DNA from: Bacteroidales bacterium UBA5349
Lineage (GTDB): Bacteria; Bacteroidota; Bacteroidia; Bacteroidales; Tenuifilaceae
Assembly (NCBI GenBank): GCA_002410065.1
Contig: DHQB01000009.1
Span: 246,633 to 310,632 of the forward strand
DNA: 64,000 bases
Direction of reading: 5' to 3'
Shown: positions 1 to 9,793 of the stretch, one piece after another
Layout: each line of letters begins with the position of its first letter
Numbering within the stretch: position 1 is the first letter of the stretch
Translations under genes and position numbers: made by a program
Notes under the pieces: model-generated
What the model was told of the DNA's origin: nothing
Databases searched by the model: none
What the model saw: the letters and a program-made list of their open reading frames with translations, nothing else

Positions 1-2085
1 GTGTGGCTGGGCCCATAAGCTTAATTGTCCCATATGCCTTGGCATTAGCTGTATGTTCGAAACAATAAACTCAACAAGTTCAGGGGCCTCTTCAGATTGG
101 CGTGAGAGCGAAAGGTTAAGTTCACCGTGCATTTGGTACTTTTCCACAATATTGTTTAAGCGCATGCTGGCTTGAAACCCGTAAAGCCTCGAAACGGCCT
201 TGGATGAATTTATGAATTTTGAGGCCCACAAACTATCGTTAGCAGCCGTAGCAAGAGGATATTTAGCCAAATCAATGGGAACTTTAGTATTTACTATCGG
301 ATTGGTTATTTCATTAAAAAAGCCCGATAGGTTTGCTGTAAAGTTTTTCCCAACTTTAAGAATAAGGCCTAATTCCAAAGATTTGTAACCCTCTGGTTTT
401 AACGAAGAATTTGGTAGGGTTACGTATTTAATCCTGCTGGGTTCACTCACTGGTACATAAGCAAACGATCTGTATGTCATTGAAGTTGGAGGAACTTTGT
501 AGGCCAACCCGAACGATGTAAGCCCTGATAATCTTTTGTTTAGCTTGTATTGAAGGGCTACCCTAGGATTAAAACTAGAGCCATATAACGAGTTAACATC
601 ATATCTAGTACCAACAATAAAGTTAAACTTACGGTATGTGGCAAAACCCTGAGCAAATGCAGATATGTTGTGTTGGCTAACTGGGTTATAGCCAAATTGG
701 CCCATAATACCTTGTGACGGAAACTGTGAATCGTTAAATGGTTTGTACCATTTGCTGCTAAAAGGGGTTTCGAGATAGTTGGTAAGCGGCAGATTATCTG
801 ATATTTGATAACTTCCTCCAACCACAATCTCTGAATTGCGAGTGGGGTTAATACTGAAAAAATGTTCAGCCAGTATATCTAGCGATTGTGAGTAAAGGTA
901 AGCCCTATCTGTTCTAAAATGGGTAAGACCCATACTAGAGGTATTATCCATTGAGTAGGAGAGAGCAGAAATGTTAGTTGAAGTTGAAAAACCTCTAATA
1001 TCATAGGAATATGATAACGAAAACTGTTGGATTTTATCGGCCCAATAGTTCTGGGGATTGTCGAATCTACAGTACAATGGACTTAAGCCAAATGAGCTGT
1101 GTGTTTTTCTGTACATGGTATTGTAGGTAAACCCAACTCCCCTAAATTTCAAATTAGCTCCAATTAAATGGCCAGATGATGCTGTTACCTCGTATAGAGG
1201 TTTGCTAAGCGAACCCTGATACGATAAACCATAGTGCTGCTCAATAAACTCCTGCTCGCTTATGCCATTATTGTTTAGTATTTCGGGGGTAATATCTATT
1301 GGATTGTACAATGTACCGTTTAAATCAACCTTTATACCTTGTTGTTGCATTAAAATCAAGGGATTATAGGTTTGGGAATAACCTCTAAAGATATCTATAT
1401 TAGGATGTTCCATCTTGTTAGCGTAAACAGTGTACTCCAAAATATTTCTGTTTTTGCCCGCTTTACCACCAACAGTAAAATTTGCGTAGTTATAATTTCC
1501 TTCGCCAACAAAAATATCTGCGCGTACAAAAGTTCCCTTAGTTGCCTCCTTTAGAATTATGTTGATAACGCCCGTTACAGCATCGGCACCATAAACGGCT
1601 GCAGCGGGCCCATAAATTACCTCTATGCGCTCTGCCTGCCTTATTGGGAGTTGGTGCGCTATGGGCATGCCAGCAACTACCGATGGCTTAATGGGAATAT
1701 TATTTATTAGAATTTTGGCATATTGATTGCCCGGGAGTCCACGAATTTGAAAACTTTCACCATATTCTCCAGTACCCGGTTGTGAAACTCGCATTCCTGG
1801 CAAGCTCTTAAGTGCATCTGTAAGGGTGGTATACCCATTCTTTACTATTTCCTCATGGGTAATAACGTAAATTTGAAATGGTAGATCGGTTATGTATTGT
1901 GCGCTTCTACTTACCGAAACAATCTTTACAGCACCAGTATCAACAGTTGTAGCCACATTTGATGCATCAAGAGAGAAAGATCTTATTATCGAGTGATTAA
2001 GACTATCCCGTTTTTCCTGTGCCATCAAATAAGTTGCTGAAGACAGCACACCAACAAGTACTAATATTTTAATAAATCTGGTCAT
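1..2085 (-). CDS. TonB-dependent outer membrane receptor (3' end outside window)
   Basis: The frame is open for 695 codons from an ATG at 2085-2083 to base 1 with no stop, so the C-terminal part lies outside the window. The protein begins with a signal peptide (MTRFIKILVLVGVLSSATYL, then MAQ). It continues into a plug domain with the family motifs ITHEEIVKNGYTTLTDALKS, FQIRGLPGNQ, RIEVIYGPAAAVYGADAVTG and INIIL. The remainder alternates short beta-strand-like stretches rich in Tyr, Asn and Ser, as in a 22-strand barrel. I see no N-terminal carboxypeptidase-like repeat and no STN domain, so this is a simple BtuB/FecA-like receptor rather than a SusC protein. The substrate cannot be read from the sequence and no SusD partner is visible. 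It is divergent from ung across 147 bp. Confidence 0.9.
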   Translation of the reverse strand, partial: MTRFIKILVLVGVLSSATYLMAQEKRDSLNHSIIRSFSLDASNVATTVDTGAVKIVSVSRSAQYITDLPFQIYVITHEEIVKNGYTTLTDALKSLPGMRVSQPGTGEYGESFQIRGLPGNQYAKILINNIPIKPSVVAGMPIAHQLPIRQAERIEVIYGPAAAVYGADAVTGVINIILKEATKGTFVRADIFVGEGNYNYANFTVGGKAGKNRNILEYTVYANKMEHPNIDIFRGYSQTYNPLILMQQQGIKVDLNGTLYNPIDITPEILNNNGISEQEFIEQHYGLSYQGSLSKPLYEVTASSGHLIGANLKFRGVGFTYNTMYRKTHSSFGLSPLYCRFDNPQNYWADKIQQFSLSYSYDIRGFSTSTNISALSYSMDNTSSMGLTHFRTDRAYLYSQSLDILAEHFFSINPTRNSEIVVGGSYQISDNLPLTNYLETPFSSKWYKPFNDSQFPSQGIMGQFGYNPVSQHNISAFAQGFATYRKFNFIVGTRYDVNSLYGSSFNPRVALQYKLNKRLSGLTSFGLAYKVPPTSMTYRSFAYVPVSEPSRIKYVTLPNSSLKPEGYKSLELGLILKVGKNFTANLSGFFNEITNPIVNTKVPIDLAKYPLATAANDSLWASKFINSSKAVSRLYGFQASMRLNNIVEKYQMHGELNLSLSRQSEEAPELVEFIVSNIQLMPRHMGQLSLWAQPH

Positions 2086-2201
2086 AAGGATTATAAATGC
2101 TGATGCAAGATATTAAAAAAAATACCTGATACATTAAAATTTCATGATTTATCTGGATGCAGATAAAAGTAGCAAAAATTTCAAAAGCACTATCTTTTCT
2201 G

Positions 2202-2209
2202 TACTTTTG
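2202..2209 (+). promoter_or_regulatory. Candidate -7 element upstream of ung
   Basis: TACTTTTG matches the Bacteroidetes -7 consensus TAnnTTTG and lies 23 bp before the ung start codon. No clear TTG -33 element is visible about 20 bp upstream, so the call rests on the -7 match and position. Confidence 0.35.
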
Positions 2210-2232
2210 CAATTATCACAACACTTTTTTAA

Positions 2233-2919
2233 ATGGAACATGTAACCCTAAACCCAGCAATTGAGCAGTCTTGGAAAGAGGTATTAAAGGATGAGTTTAA
2301 TAAAGAATACTTTTCTAAGCTAAAGGAGTTTCTTGTTGAAGAAAAAAAACAAAGCATTGTATATCCCCCTGGTAACCTAATTTTCAACGCTTTTAATCAT
2401 ACTCCTTTTAACCAAGTTAAGATTGTTATGCTTGGTCAGGATCCATACCATGGACCAAATCAAGCGCATGGCTTATGCTTTTCTGTTCCAAAGGGTGTAG
2501 CTGTTCCGCCATCGCTAGTAAACATTTTTAAAGAGATTAACAGTGATTTGGGGCTGCCCATACCTTTACATGGGAATTTAGAGAAATGGGCAAAACAAGG
2601 CGTTTTATTGCTTAATGCAACGCTTACGGTTAGGGCTCATCAGGCAGGCTCGCATCAAAAGAGAGGATGGGAGCAATTTACTGATGCAGCAATTGTAAAA
2701 CTCTCAGAGCAAAGACAAAATATAATATTTATGCTTTGGGGAGCCTACGCACAGGCTAAAGCTAACTTAATTGATAACCAAAAGCATCATATACTCATGG
2801 CTCCGCACCCTTCACCACTGTCGGCCCATCGGGGATTTTTTGGGTGCAAGCATTTTTCTAAAGCCAATAAAACATTGAATGATAATGCAATGGGGGGCAT
2901 TGAATGGAGTATTGATTAA
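2233..2919 (+). CDS. ung: Uracil-DNA glycosylase (family 1)
   Basis: The enzyme removes uracil from DNA and starts base excision repair. The 228-residue protein has the usual bacterial UDG length. It carries the water-activating motif GQDPYHG at residues 68-74 (catalytic Asp70), the LLLNATLTVR segment of the uracil pocket, and the DNA-intercalation loop HPSPLSAHRG near the C terminus. The ATG at 2233 follows a candidate -7 element by 23 bp. The gene is followed by pdxB after 36 bp and may be co-transcribed with it. No truncation or missing key residue is seen. Confidence 0.96.
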   Translation: MEHVTLNPAIEQSWKEVLKDEFNKEYFSKLKEFLVEEKKQSIVYPPGNLIFNAFNHTPFNQVKIVMLGQDPYHGPNQAHGLCFSVPKGVAVPPSLVNIFKEINSDLGLPIPLHGNLEKWAKQGVLLLNATLTVRAHQAGSHQKRGWEQFTDAAIVKLSEQRQNIIFMLWGAYAQAKANLIDNQKHHILMAPHPSPLSAHRGFFGCKHFSKANKTLNDNAMGGIEWSID

Positions 2920-2955
2920 ACTATTAAAATGATTAAATATCATTTAAACTAAAAT

Positions 2956-4089
2956 ATGAGAATAGTAGCCGACATAGATATTCCCTACCTTAATGGTGTG
3001 TTCGAGCCATTTTCAAAAGAGGTAAAGTATTTTAAGGGTAGAGATATTGGGCAGAGTCAGATTAAGGATGCTGATATTCTTATTGTAAGAACTAGAACTA
3101 TCTGCAATAAAGAGCTGTTGAGGGGCTCTAATGTTTCTGTTATTGCCACTGCAACAATAGGGACCGATCATATTGATATGGAATACTGCAATGCAAAAGG
3201 CATTAAAGTTTATAGCGCTCCGGGTTGCAATGCTGGCGGGGTTGTTCAGTGGGTGCTATCGGCAATCTTCTCCCTGTTAAAAAAGGCGGATTATACCGAT
3301 TTAAACTCCTTAACACTAGGTATAATTGGGGTTGGAAACATTGGTCAACGTTTAGCTGTATCTGCAAAAGCGCTAGGTTTTAATGTTTTACAGTGCGATC
3401 CTCCAAGAGAAGAAGCAGAAGGTAGTCGCCATTTTGTATCCCTTAATCAGATTGCTAGCCAAAGCGATATAGTATCGCTGCATGTTCCGTTGACGTTTAA
3501 AGGCAGCTCTAAAACCCACCAAATGATAAGCGGTGAGTTTTTATCGAAATTAAAACCAAATACAATATTGCTGAATAGCTCTAGGGGCGGGGTTATTAAT
3601 GAAAATCAGTTAGTAAAACAACTATTATCTAAAAACTTATTGGTTGGCCTAGATGTGTGGGAGAATGAACCTCATTTAAATGCAGAACTTCTAAGAAAAG
3701 TTAATATTGCAACTCCCCACATAGCAGGCTATAGTCTTGAGGGTAAAGTTAATGCTACCCGATTGGTTGTTGAATCACTATCCACACATTTTGGGTTAAA
3801 TATCATCAGCACTGATTTAGGTAGATCTGATATTAAAGAGAAATATAAGATAATCATCGACAAGTATTTGTATAACAATACAATATGTTACAATGAATTA
3901 TTCAATTTTATTTATTCAATACAAGATGATAGTAAAGAGTTTAAGGAATATCCTGAAAATTTTGAGCTAATTCGGAATAACTACAGTCTACGCAGGGAGT
4001 ATAGTGCTTACACTATATTGAGTAATGGACTAAACGGGATTATGATAGATTGGGAGGAAATAGGTTTTTTTAGTACTAATAACCTATAA
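2956..4089 (+). CDS. pdxB: Erythronate-4-phosphate dehydrogenase
   Basis: This NAD-dependent D-2-hydroxyacid dehydrogenase oxidises 4-phospho-D-erythronate in the DXP-independent pyridoxal 5'-phosphate pathway. The 377 residues show the early segment ATIGTDHIDMEYC, the dinucleotide-binding turn GIIGVGNIGQRLA, NSSRGGVINE with the substrate-binding Arg, DVWENEP with the catalytic Glu, and TPHIAGYSLEGK with the catalytic His. The SLEGK sequence after the His and a divergent C-terminal domain of about 90 residues separate PdxB from SerA-type enzymes. Its last 14 bp overlap, tail to tail, the end of the unknown gene on the minus strand. Confidence 0.93.
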   Translation: MRIVADIDIPYLNGVFEPFSKEVKYFKGRDIGQSQIKDADILIVRTRTICNKELLRGSNVSVIATATIGTDHIDMEYCNAKGIKVYSAPGCNAGGVVQWVLSAIFSLLKKADYTDLNSLTLGIIGVGNIGQRLAVSAKALGFNVLQCDPPREEAEGSRHFVSLNQIASQSDIVSLHVPLTFKGSSKTHQMISGEFLSKLKPNTILLNSSRGGVINENQLVKQLLSKNLLVGLDVWENEPHLNAELLRKVNIATPHIAGYSLEGKVNATRLVVESLSTHFGLNIISTDLGRSDIKEKYKIIIDKYLYNNTICYNELFNFIYSIQDDSKEFKEYPENFELIRNNYSLRREYSAYTILSNGLNGIMIDWEEIGFFSTNNL

Positions 4090-4534
4090 ACCAAAAGTTT
4101 CTCTCTTCATTAATACATCTGTCAACTAAGGCTATAATATCTCTATTTATAACTACAAGCCTTCTGAGGTAAAACTTCCAGCATTGCTCCCATAAAGGAT
4201 CAACTTTAGTGAGTTCACGAATTAGATCCTTTCCAAGAAATATGCTCGTTACATACTTTTTAAACTCATCAATATTTTCAATCAGAACAAGCTTGCCAAG
4301 GTTGGCATCCAACTCGTTCCTAAGTGGTATTATTTTTCGGGTATTGAATAGCGCTGAGTCAAGAGCATCAAAAAGGTGATTACTCCGCTCAAAGCATCCT
4401 GCATAAATGTTGAAAACATTTGCATTTAGGAATAGCGATTCATCATCGCACTTATTGTATGTCTCGCTAGTACCTGTTATGTTGAATTCAACAAAGTCAA
4501 TACATTCGTTCTTGGTTATTAACCCAAGCTTCAT
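4076..4534 (-). CDS. Conserved hypothetical protein, 152 residues
   Basis: I do not recognise this family. The 152-residue protein starts MKLGLITKNECIDFVEFNIT, has no signal peptide or membrane segment, and ends in a basic then aromatic tail (KFYLRRLVVINRD and NFWFIGY). Several buried-looking Cys and Phe residues suggest a small cytoplasmic globular protein. It lies between pdxB, which it overlaps by 14 bp tail to tail, and the ABC transporter, from which it is separated by 70 bp on the same strand. Because it follows the ABC gene in the direction of transcription, it could be its distal partner. A stop-free reading frame of this length in AT-rich DNA supports real coding. Confidence 0.6.
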   Translation of the reverse strand: MKLGLITKNECIDFVEFNITGTSETYNKCDDESLFLNANVFNIYAGCFERSNHLFDALDSALFNTRKIIPLRNELDANLGKLVLIENIDEFKKYVTSIFLGKDLIRELTKVDPLWEQCWKFYLRRLVVINRDIIALVDRCINEERNFWFIGY

Positions 4535-4604
4535 AGTTAATAAAATTAATTAAGTAAAATTAGTAATTAAAGTGCTAACACACAACAACCGATAAAAAAG
4601 AGTT

Positions 4605-7600
4605 CTATTTTGGAATATACCTTGCAATTCGCTTGGCCAATCTACGGAATTTAAACCGCTCAAGGTATTGATTTATTGCTCTTAGCATATTTGTTAATAG
4701 GGCAATGTAGAGCATAAATGTCATCATAAAAATAGTTAATGCATTAAACCAAACAGTATCAATAAAGGTATTACCTATTCTTTTTGAGGGAGCAAAAAGG
4801 TGTGCTCTTCCAATCTTTGATGTGGGCAGAGCATGAGCTAGATTGTACTTTCTTATGATTCTGTGGGGATAAATGGCAATTTTCTCAATACTATTTCTTC
4901 CTAGCATAACTTCTTCCAAGGCGTTATTGTGATAATGTCTTTTTAAGGCATGCACATTCTCAACGCTTCCTAAAATCTGGGTTAGTTCAACATAAATTGA
5001 ATCCCTTTTTCTTATTGCATCTCGTTGTTTTTGCTGCAAAACTTGTCGAATATCTACAAGAAAATTTTCTATCTCTTCAATTTCCTCATGTGATACGAAA
5101 GTAGGATTGAACTCAAGATTTGCTGCTGCTTCACTGAATTGATTAAGGTATGGATATTCCAGTAAACGGGTAATTTCCTTGTTAACCAGATTTAGCTCGT
5201 TGCGTGTAACAGTTGTAATTTTTTGGTTATAAATGCTAATCGACGCTTCATGGATCTTAGTTTGAAGTCTGGGGATTAGCAAAAGCGTATAGTATCCATT
5301 ATTACTAATATCCTGTTCAAATTCAAAAAAGTGTTGGTTAAACTTATTGTTCTTAAACTGATTAACACACAGCGCCTCATACGACCATCGGGCTGGGTTA
5401 AAATCGCCCACAACGGGCACATACTCTGGGTGCCTAATGGAGTAGTGAAGCTTATCGTAGTTTACTACAACACCACTTAGTAGAAGCATTGGAATAATAA
5501 TTAGCGGAATGGTTATGTATATACTTACTATAGAGTTTAATGCAGCCGAAATATTTAAACCGATAAGATTTCCGCAAAGTGCTGTTAAGAAGAGTATTAA
5601 CCATTGACTAAAAAATAGTCCATTTATCTCTAGTACATGGCTTCCTATAGCAACAAAAAACAGGGTTTGTAAAGCCGAAAAAAGGCCAAGTGTTAAAACC
5701 TTAGAGTTGATGTAGCTGAAATAGCTAAGATTAAGGAATTTTTCTCGTTGTCGTACCTTCTTATCTCTAATTATCTCTTCGGCACTAATGGTGAGCCCCA
5801 TAAAAAGAGATGCAATTACGCTCATAAACAGATAACTTGGTATATTATCGTTTAGACTAAAGATATACTCATTGGGATTATTTAGCGTTCCGCTAATGTA
5901 TTTAGAGAAGAAGCCCAGGAGTAGAGCTAGCAGCGGTGCCTCTATCAGAGCAATTAGCATAAATTGTCTGTTTGCTAGCTTGCTTAGCACGTTTCTGCGA
6001 AAGAACAGTTTACTCTGCTGCCATCTGTTAGGAGTGCTAAAGTTATTTGCAGGTAGGCTATGCTTGTCTAGGTGTGATTTTGGAAGTATTTTAGGTTGAA
6101 TTTTCTTTAAATATAGCTCGTACCATTCAGAAGCCGAACGTTTTCTCTTTCGGGTAAGTTTACCGTATTCGTTCACAACCCTCGATTCAACCACCCTTAA
6201 TATCTGCTCAGTATTCACATTTCCACAGCATAAGCACTCACTCTCATCGGCCTTTAAGAACTGTCCTTCATGTCTAAAGTAAACAATCGCATCCATTGGG
6301 TTTCCTTGGAATATGGCTCTTCCGCCTTGATCCATAACCACAATCTTATCGAATAGTTTATAAATATCTGATGAAGGCTGATGAACATTGGCTATAACCA
6401 CTTTACCCTTAAATGTTTGTCTTTTAAGCATTAGGATAATCCGTTCCGAATCGAAGGAGGAGAGACCTGAGGTTGGCTCGTCCACAAAAAGGATGGCAGG
6501 CTCACGGATTAGCTCCATTGCAATGTTTAACCTTTTCCGTTGCCCACCGCTAATAAACTTGTTTAATGGGTTACCTACTTTTAGATTACGTGCTTCTATC
6601 AAATCAAAATCTTTAAGCGTTTCGTCTATAAGTTCCTCTATTTCTTTCTCACTCTTTTTGCTAAAGCAAAACTTTGCTCCAAAGTATAAATTTTGGTAAA
6701 CGGTTAAATCCTCTACCAATAAATCATCTTGTGGAACATATCCTATGACTTTTTTTAATGAATTTTTATTGTCCTGTAAACAATGGCCATTAATAAGTAT
6801 TCTTCCGCCATAGGGTTTTAAGTTACCATTCAGCAAGTTTATCAGCGTTGATTTCCCCACACCGCTCCCCCCCATAATTGCTATAAACTGCCCCGAGTAA
6901 GCATCAAAAGTAAAGGGGTAAATACCATCCTTGCTTCCTTTATGCTTATACTCAATTTCTTCGGCAGTTATCCTAATGTTTGTCTTACTCCACGACTGAA
7001 AGAATGTGCCTGCTATAAAGCTAAAGTAAATAGGCTTAATCCTAGGGCTCCTAATAACACCTCCTGCTCCAAAAATATAGGTGCGTCCAGGGTTTAAAAT
7101 CTTGCTATTCAGGAAAATATCGCTATCCCCAAAATATTTCACCAACAATATGTTTGTGCTTGGGATGTGAAGAAAAAATACTACTCCCTGTAAATTAGCA
7201 TGCTTAAATTGATGAATTTTGTTGCTTGTTTGCAGATTTGAATCACCATAATAAGCTATTACCTGCGGATTCTCAGGTATTTCTTCAGGGGTAGTGGCTA
7301 TTATAAATTTTTTACCATTGGAGTATTCCTCCTCTGGCATATATAACATGCTTGCAATGTGTTTAATAAGATCGAACTCCTGAAGTGAAAGATATCCTGT
7401 ATCTGAAACAAACTCTATGAGTTGAAGTATGATCCAGACCTTTTGATGCTGTTCAAATTCCGTATTTATTGAATCGCATATTTTATCAATATTATCAAAA
7501 GACAAACTTTGATTTATCCCTTTTTCCTTTTTTAACTTCTTTTCGGTTTTAACCAGTCCTATATCGATTAAATATTGATCAATTTGATCGCTACTAAACT

Positions 7601-7715
7601 CAACCTTTAAGAATTTTGCAATTACCTTTAAAGCAGGCTCAGAAATTTCGCCTGTTTCTGAATTGACAATGATTGCAAAAAGATGAATTAAGGACTTAAG
7701 CAACGATTCGTTCAT
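4605..7715 (-). CDS. TerB-like/ABC ATPase/ABC-2 permease fusion protein
   Basis: This 1036-residue protein is a complete ABCG-type half transporter on one chain. Residues about 1-140 are acidic and helical with two related segments (LFAIIVNSETGEISEPALKV and IEFVSDTGYLSLQEFDLIKH), resembling a TerB-like fold. Residues about 170-250 are beta-rich, with GRTYIFGAGGVIR, and may be FHA-like. The nucleotide-binding domain has Walker A GGSGVGKST (about 282-290), Q-loop PQDD, signature SGGQRKR, Walker B ILFVDEP and the H-loop HQPSS. The linker holds a Cys cluster (ECLCCGNVN). About five membrane segments follow between residues 600 and 780, then a large Gln/Glu-rich extracytoplasmic loop and a last helix near residue 1000. 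The substrate is unknown. The architecture recalls mycobacterial FHA-ABC fusions. Confidence 0.85.
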   Translation of the reverse strand: MNESLLKSLIHLFAIIVNSETGEISEPALKVIAKFLKVEFSSDQIDQYLIDIGLVKTEKKLKKEKGINQSLSFDNIDKICDSINTEFEQHQKVWIILQLIEFVSDTGYLSLQEFDLIKHIASMLYMPEEEYSNGKKFIIATTPEEIPENPQVIAYYGDSNLQTSNKIHQFKHANLQGVVFFLHIPSTNILLVKYFGDSDIFLNSKILNPGRTYIFGAGGVIRSPRIKPIYFSFIAGTFFQSWSKTNIRITAEEIEYKHKGSKDGIYPFTFDAYSGQFIAIMGGSGVGKSTLINLLNGNLKPYGGRILINGHCLQDNKNSLKKVIGYVPQDDLLVEDLTVYQNLYFGAKFCFSKKSEKEIEELIDETLKDFDLIEARNLKVGNPLNKFISGGQRKRLNIAMELIREPAILFVDEPTSGLSSFDSERIILMLKRQTFKGKVVIANVHQPSSDIYKLFDKIVVMDQGGRAIFQGNPMDAIVYFRHEGQFLKADESECLCCGNVNTEQILRVVESRVVNEYGKLTRKRKRSASEWYELYLKKIQPKILPKSHLDKHSLPANNFSTPNRWQQSKLFFRRNVLSKLANRQFMLIALIEAPLLALLLGFFSKYISGTLNNPNEYIFSLNDNIPSYLFMSVIASLFMGLTISAEEIIRDKKVRQREKFLNLSYFSYINSKVLTLGLFSALQTLFFVAIGSHVLEINGLFFSQWLILFLTALCGNLIGLNISAALNSIVSIYITIPLIIIPMLLLSGVVVNYDKLHYSIRHPEYVPVVGDFNPARWSYEALCVNQFKNNKFNQHFFEFEQDISNNGYYTLLLIPRLQTKIHEASISIYNQKITTVTRNELNLVNKEITRLLEYPYLNQFSEAAANLEFNPTFVSHEEIEEIENFLVDIRQVLQQKQRDAIRKRDSIYVELTQILGSVENVHALKRHYHNNALEEVMLGRNSIEKIAIYPHRIIRKYNLAHALPTSKIGRAHLFAPSKRIGNTFIDTVWFNALTIFMMTFMLYIALLTNMLRAINQYLERFKFRRLAKRIARYIPK

Positions 7716-8277
7716 GAAGCATTAAGATTAGAATGATAAAAAGTATTAAATGAACTAATTAGTATCTCAACAAAGGTTCCTTCAAAAGAGAATATGGTAG
7801 GAGTAAAGTTGAGAACTGTTACTTTGATTTTTGCTAAGTTAACAAAGTTTAACACTGGTAAAATTACAAAAGATATTAGCAAAATAACTAAAAAGTAGTT
7901 TCTTAGTTATAACAATGTTAGAGGCAATCACTCACTCTATAATACATTATAACATTCTCCATACTTCAGGTATATATCGTATTTTTAAAGACAAAGAAGT
8001 GATTATAGTATAAATTTATGCCAAAAAAGTTTTGTTATTTAAATAACATTCCAACCTTTATAGGTCATTATAATTCAGTATCATTTGCTTTATGCTCATG
8101 CTCAACATTGTATAACATTTAGTGCAAATGGTTAAAATAAATGAGTTTTATCACATAAGTTTCCGCCAATTTTTTTTAGTTTTGTTTATGCTTAAATTAA
8201 GCAGAACACCTTTTTTATCGAAAGCAAATATTAATAACAAACTATAGTGTAACATAATTCTATTTGGAGGAAAAGTT
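7716..8277. other. Divergent intergenic region between ABC gene and V-ATPase operon
   Basis: This is 562 bp of very AT-rich DNA with stops in all frames. It must hold the promoters of the minus-strand ABC gene and the plus-strand V-ATPase operon. Apart from a candidate -7 element at 8177-8184 and a purine-rich GGAGG before the first ATPase gene, I see no conserved RNA fold, repeat array or small coding frame that I can support. Confidence 0.5.
8177..8184 (+). promoter_or_regulatory. Candidate -7 element of the V-ATPase operon
   Basis: TAGTTTTG fits TAnnTTTG and stands about 94 bp before the first start codon of the operon. No convincing TTG is visible at -33, so this is a position-plus-motif call. 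A good ribosome binding site (TTTGGAGGAAAAG) lies just before the ATG at 8278, which is unusual in this window. Confidence 0.35.
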
Positions 8278-8895
8278 ATGCAGAACAAGCTTCAAGAACT
8301 CACTGAGAAAATTTACAATGAGGGCTTAACAAAAGGAACAGAGGAGGCTAATCTATTGGTGAATAAGGCCAAAGAGGATGCTTCAAAAATTATTGCCGAT
8401 GCTAAAAAGCATGCAGAACAAATTGTTGCTCAATCAAAAAAGGAGGCTGCGGATCTAAAAAAGAACGTTGAAACCGAGATTGGAATCTCTGCAAGACAGG
8501 TTGTTAGCGCCCTAAAGCAGGATATCTCTAAATTAATAGAGACTAAGATTATACAATCTCCGATTACGGATGCACTTAAGGACACAGAATTTATTAAGAA
8601 AATGATTGAGACAGCCCTTAAGAATTGGAATCCTAACTCAACCGATCAGGTTACCCTTAAAGTATTGCTCCCTGCTGAAAAAGAAAAAGAGCTAAAAGAG
8701 TACCTTTCAAAAAAGGTAATGACTACTCTAAATCAGAACTTTGAGGTTGTTGCCGATAAGAACCTTAAATATGGCTTTAAAATAGGCCCACAGGATGGTA
8801 GTTTCTTTATTAGTTTTTCTGATTTAGATTTCGAAAACTTATTTAGGGAGTATATGCGCCCTCGAATTATAGAAATGCTCTTTGGAGGGAAATAG
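8278..8895 (+). CDS. ntpE: V-type ATP synthase/ATPase subunit E (peripheral stalk)
   Basis: Subunit E forms the peripheral stalk that holds the catalytic head still against the membrane part. The 205-residue protein has the family layout: an N-terminal charged coiled coil (about residues 1-110, rich in Ala, Lys and Glu, with KEDASKIIADAKKHAEQI) and a C-terminal globular domain with KYGFKIGPQDGSFFISFSD and a terminal MRPRIIEMLF. It is the first gene of the operon and has the only textbook Shine-Dalgarno there. No gene for the usual partner stalk subunit G/H is present in the operon. Confidence 0.88.
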   Translation: MQNKLQELTEKIYNEGLTKGTEEANLLVNKAKEDASKIIADAKKHAEQIVAQSKKEAADLKKNVETEIGISARQVVSALKQDISKLIETKIIQSPITDALKDTEFIKKMIETALKNWNPNSTDQVTLKVLLPAEKEKELKEYLSKKVMTTLNQNFEVVADKNLKYGFKIGPQDGSFFISFSDLDFENLFREYMRPRIIEMLFGGK

Positions 8896-8896
8896 C

Positions 8897-9763
8897 ATGG
8901 CGAGAGAGTACTACTATCTTATTGCTGGGTTACCCGACCTATTTATCGATCAGGATCGAAAGGATTTTAATTTCGTTAAGCTAAAAAACGAGATTAAGGA
9001 AAACATTCACCCTGATGATTATAAATTGGTTGAAACGCTATTTCTCGAATATGATAATGAGAATTTCCTAAACTCCATTCTTAATCATAACCAGGAGTTT
9101 AGCCCTCTGGGCAAATTTCCACAGGATTTATTTAAGGAATTTGATGAAAATCTCAAAGAGTTTCCTGAGTACATCCAAAAGTTTTATAGTTCTATTAAGG
9201 GAAAGGATGATGAGACTGATGAGGAAGAACTTGATAATAACCTGCACTATTCCGATAAAGTAGAGAAGATTCCTGAGGTAAAATTTCAGGAGTTGTTTTA
9301 TGCGTACGTAAAACGCTCAGAAAACCGCTTTTTAAAGGAATGGTTCAGTTTCCTTTTAGTGTATAACAATATCCTTGCGGCAATAAATGCCCGCAAAAAC
9401 GCTATTGATATAAGCCCTCAGTTGATTGGTGGCGGAGAACTCATTGAATCGTTATCTAGAAGCCAAGCAGCTGATTTTGGCCTAAAAAATGAAATCGAAT
9501 TTCTTGATCCAATACTCCAAATTACAGAGCAAACCGATATTTTTGAGCGCGAGCGCCGCCTCGATATGCTTAAATGGAATATGGCCGACGAACTTACAAC
9601 ATTTGACTATTTCAATATCAATAAAATATTGGCTTTTCTAGTAAAAGCAGGTATAACTTACCGTTGGAGCAAACTCGACAGTAAAATAGGTGCCGAGATG
9701 TTTGATAAACTTGTTGCCGATATTCGGAAAACGTACGAGTTGCCCAAAGAATTTGAACAATAG
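8897..9763 (+). CDS. DUF2764 family protein of the V-ATPase operon
   Basis: This 288-residue protein is found between subunits E and A in Bacteroidetes-type V-ATPase operons. It begins MAREYYYLIAGLPDLFID. The ATG at 8897 is preferred over an in-frame TTG at 8882 because GGAGG at 8884-8888 is then correctly spaced before it. The protein is soluble, acidic and helical, with a charged stretch around residues 105-120 (KGKDDETDEEELDNN) and a C-terminal basic-aromatic part (ITYRWSKLD). Its place in the operon and the YYLI/GLPDL opening suggest a stand-in for subunit C, the connector between rotor and shaft. That equivalence is inference, not something the sequence proves. Confidence 0.78.
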   Translation: MAREYYYLIAGLPDLFIDQDRKDFNFVKLKNEIKENIHPDDYKLVETLFLEYDNENFLNSILNHNQEFSPLGKFPQDLFKEFDENLKEFPEYIQKFYSSIKGKDDETDEEELDNNLHYSDKVEKIPEVKFQELFYAYVKRSENRFLKEWFSFLLVYNNILAAINARKNAIDISPQLIGGGELIESLSRSQAADFGLKNEIEFLDPILQITEQTDIFERERRLDMLKWNMADELTTFDYFNINKILAFLVKAGITYRWSKLDSKIGAEMFDKLVADIRKTYELPKEFEQ

Positions 9764-9793
9764 CAACGACATATTAAATCAAAATGTAAATAA

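Noticed and set aside
8882..8896. Five-codon upstream extension of the DUF2764 protein from a TTG
   Set aside because: The ATG at 8897 has a correctly spaced GGAGG; the extension would begin inside that site.
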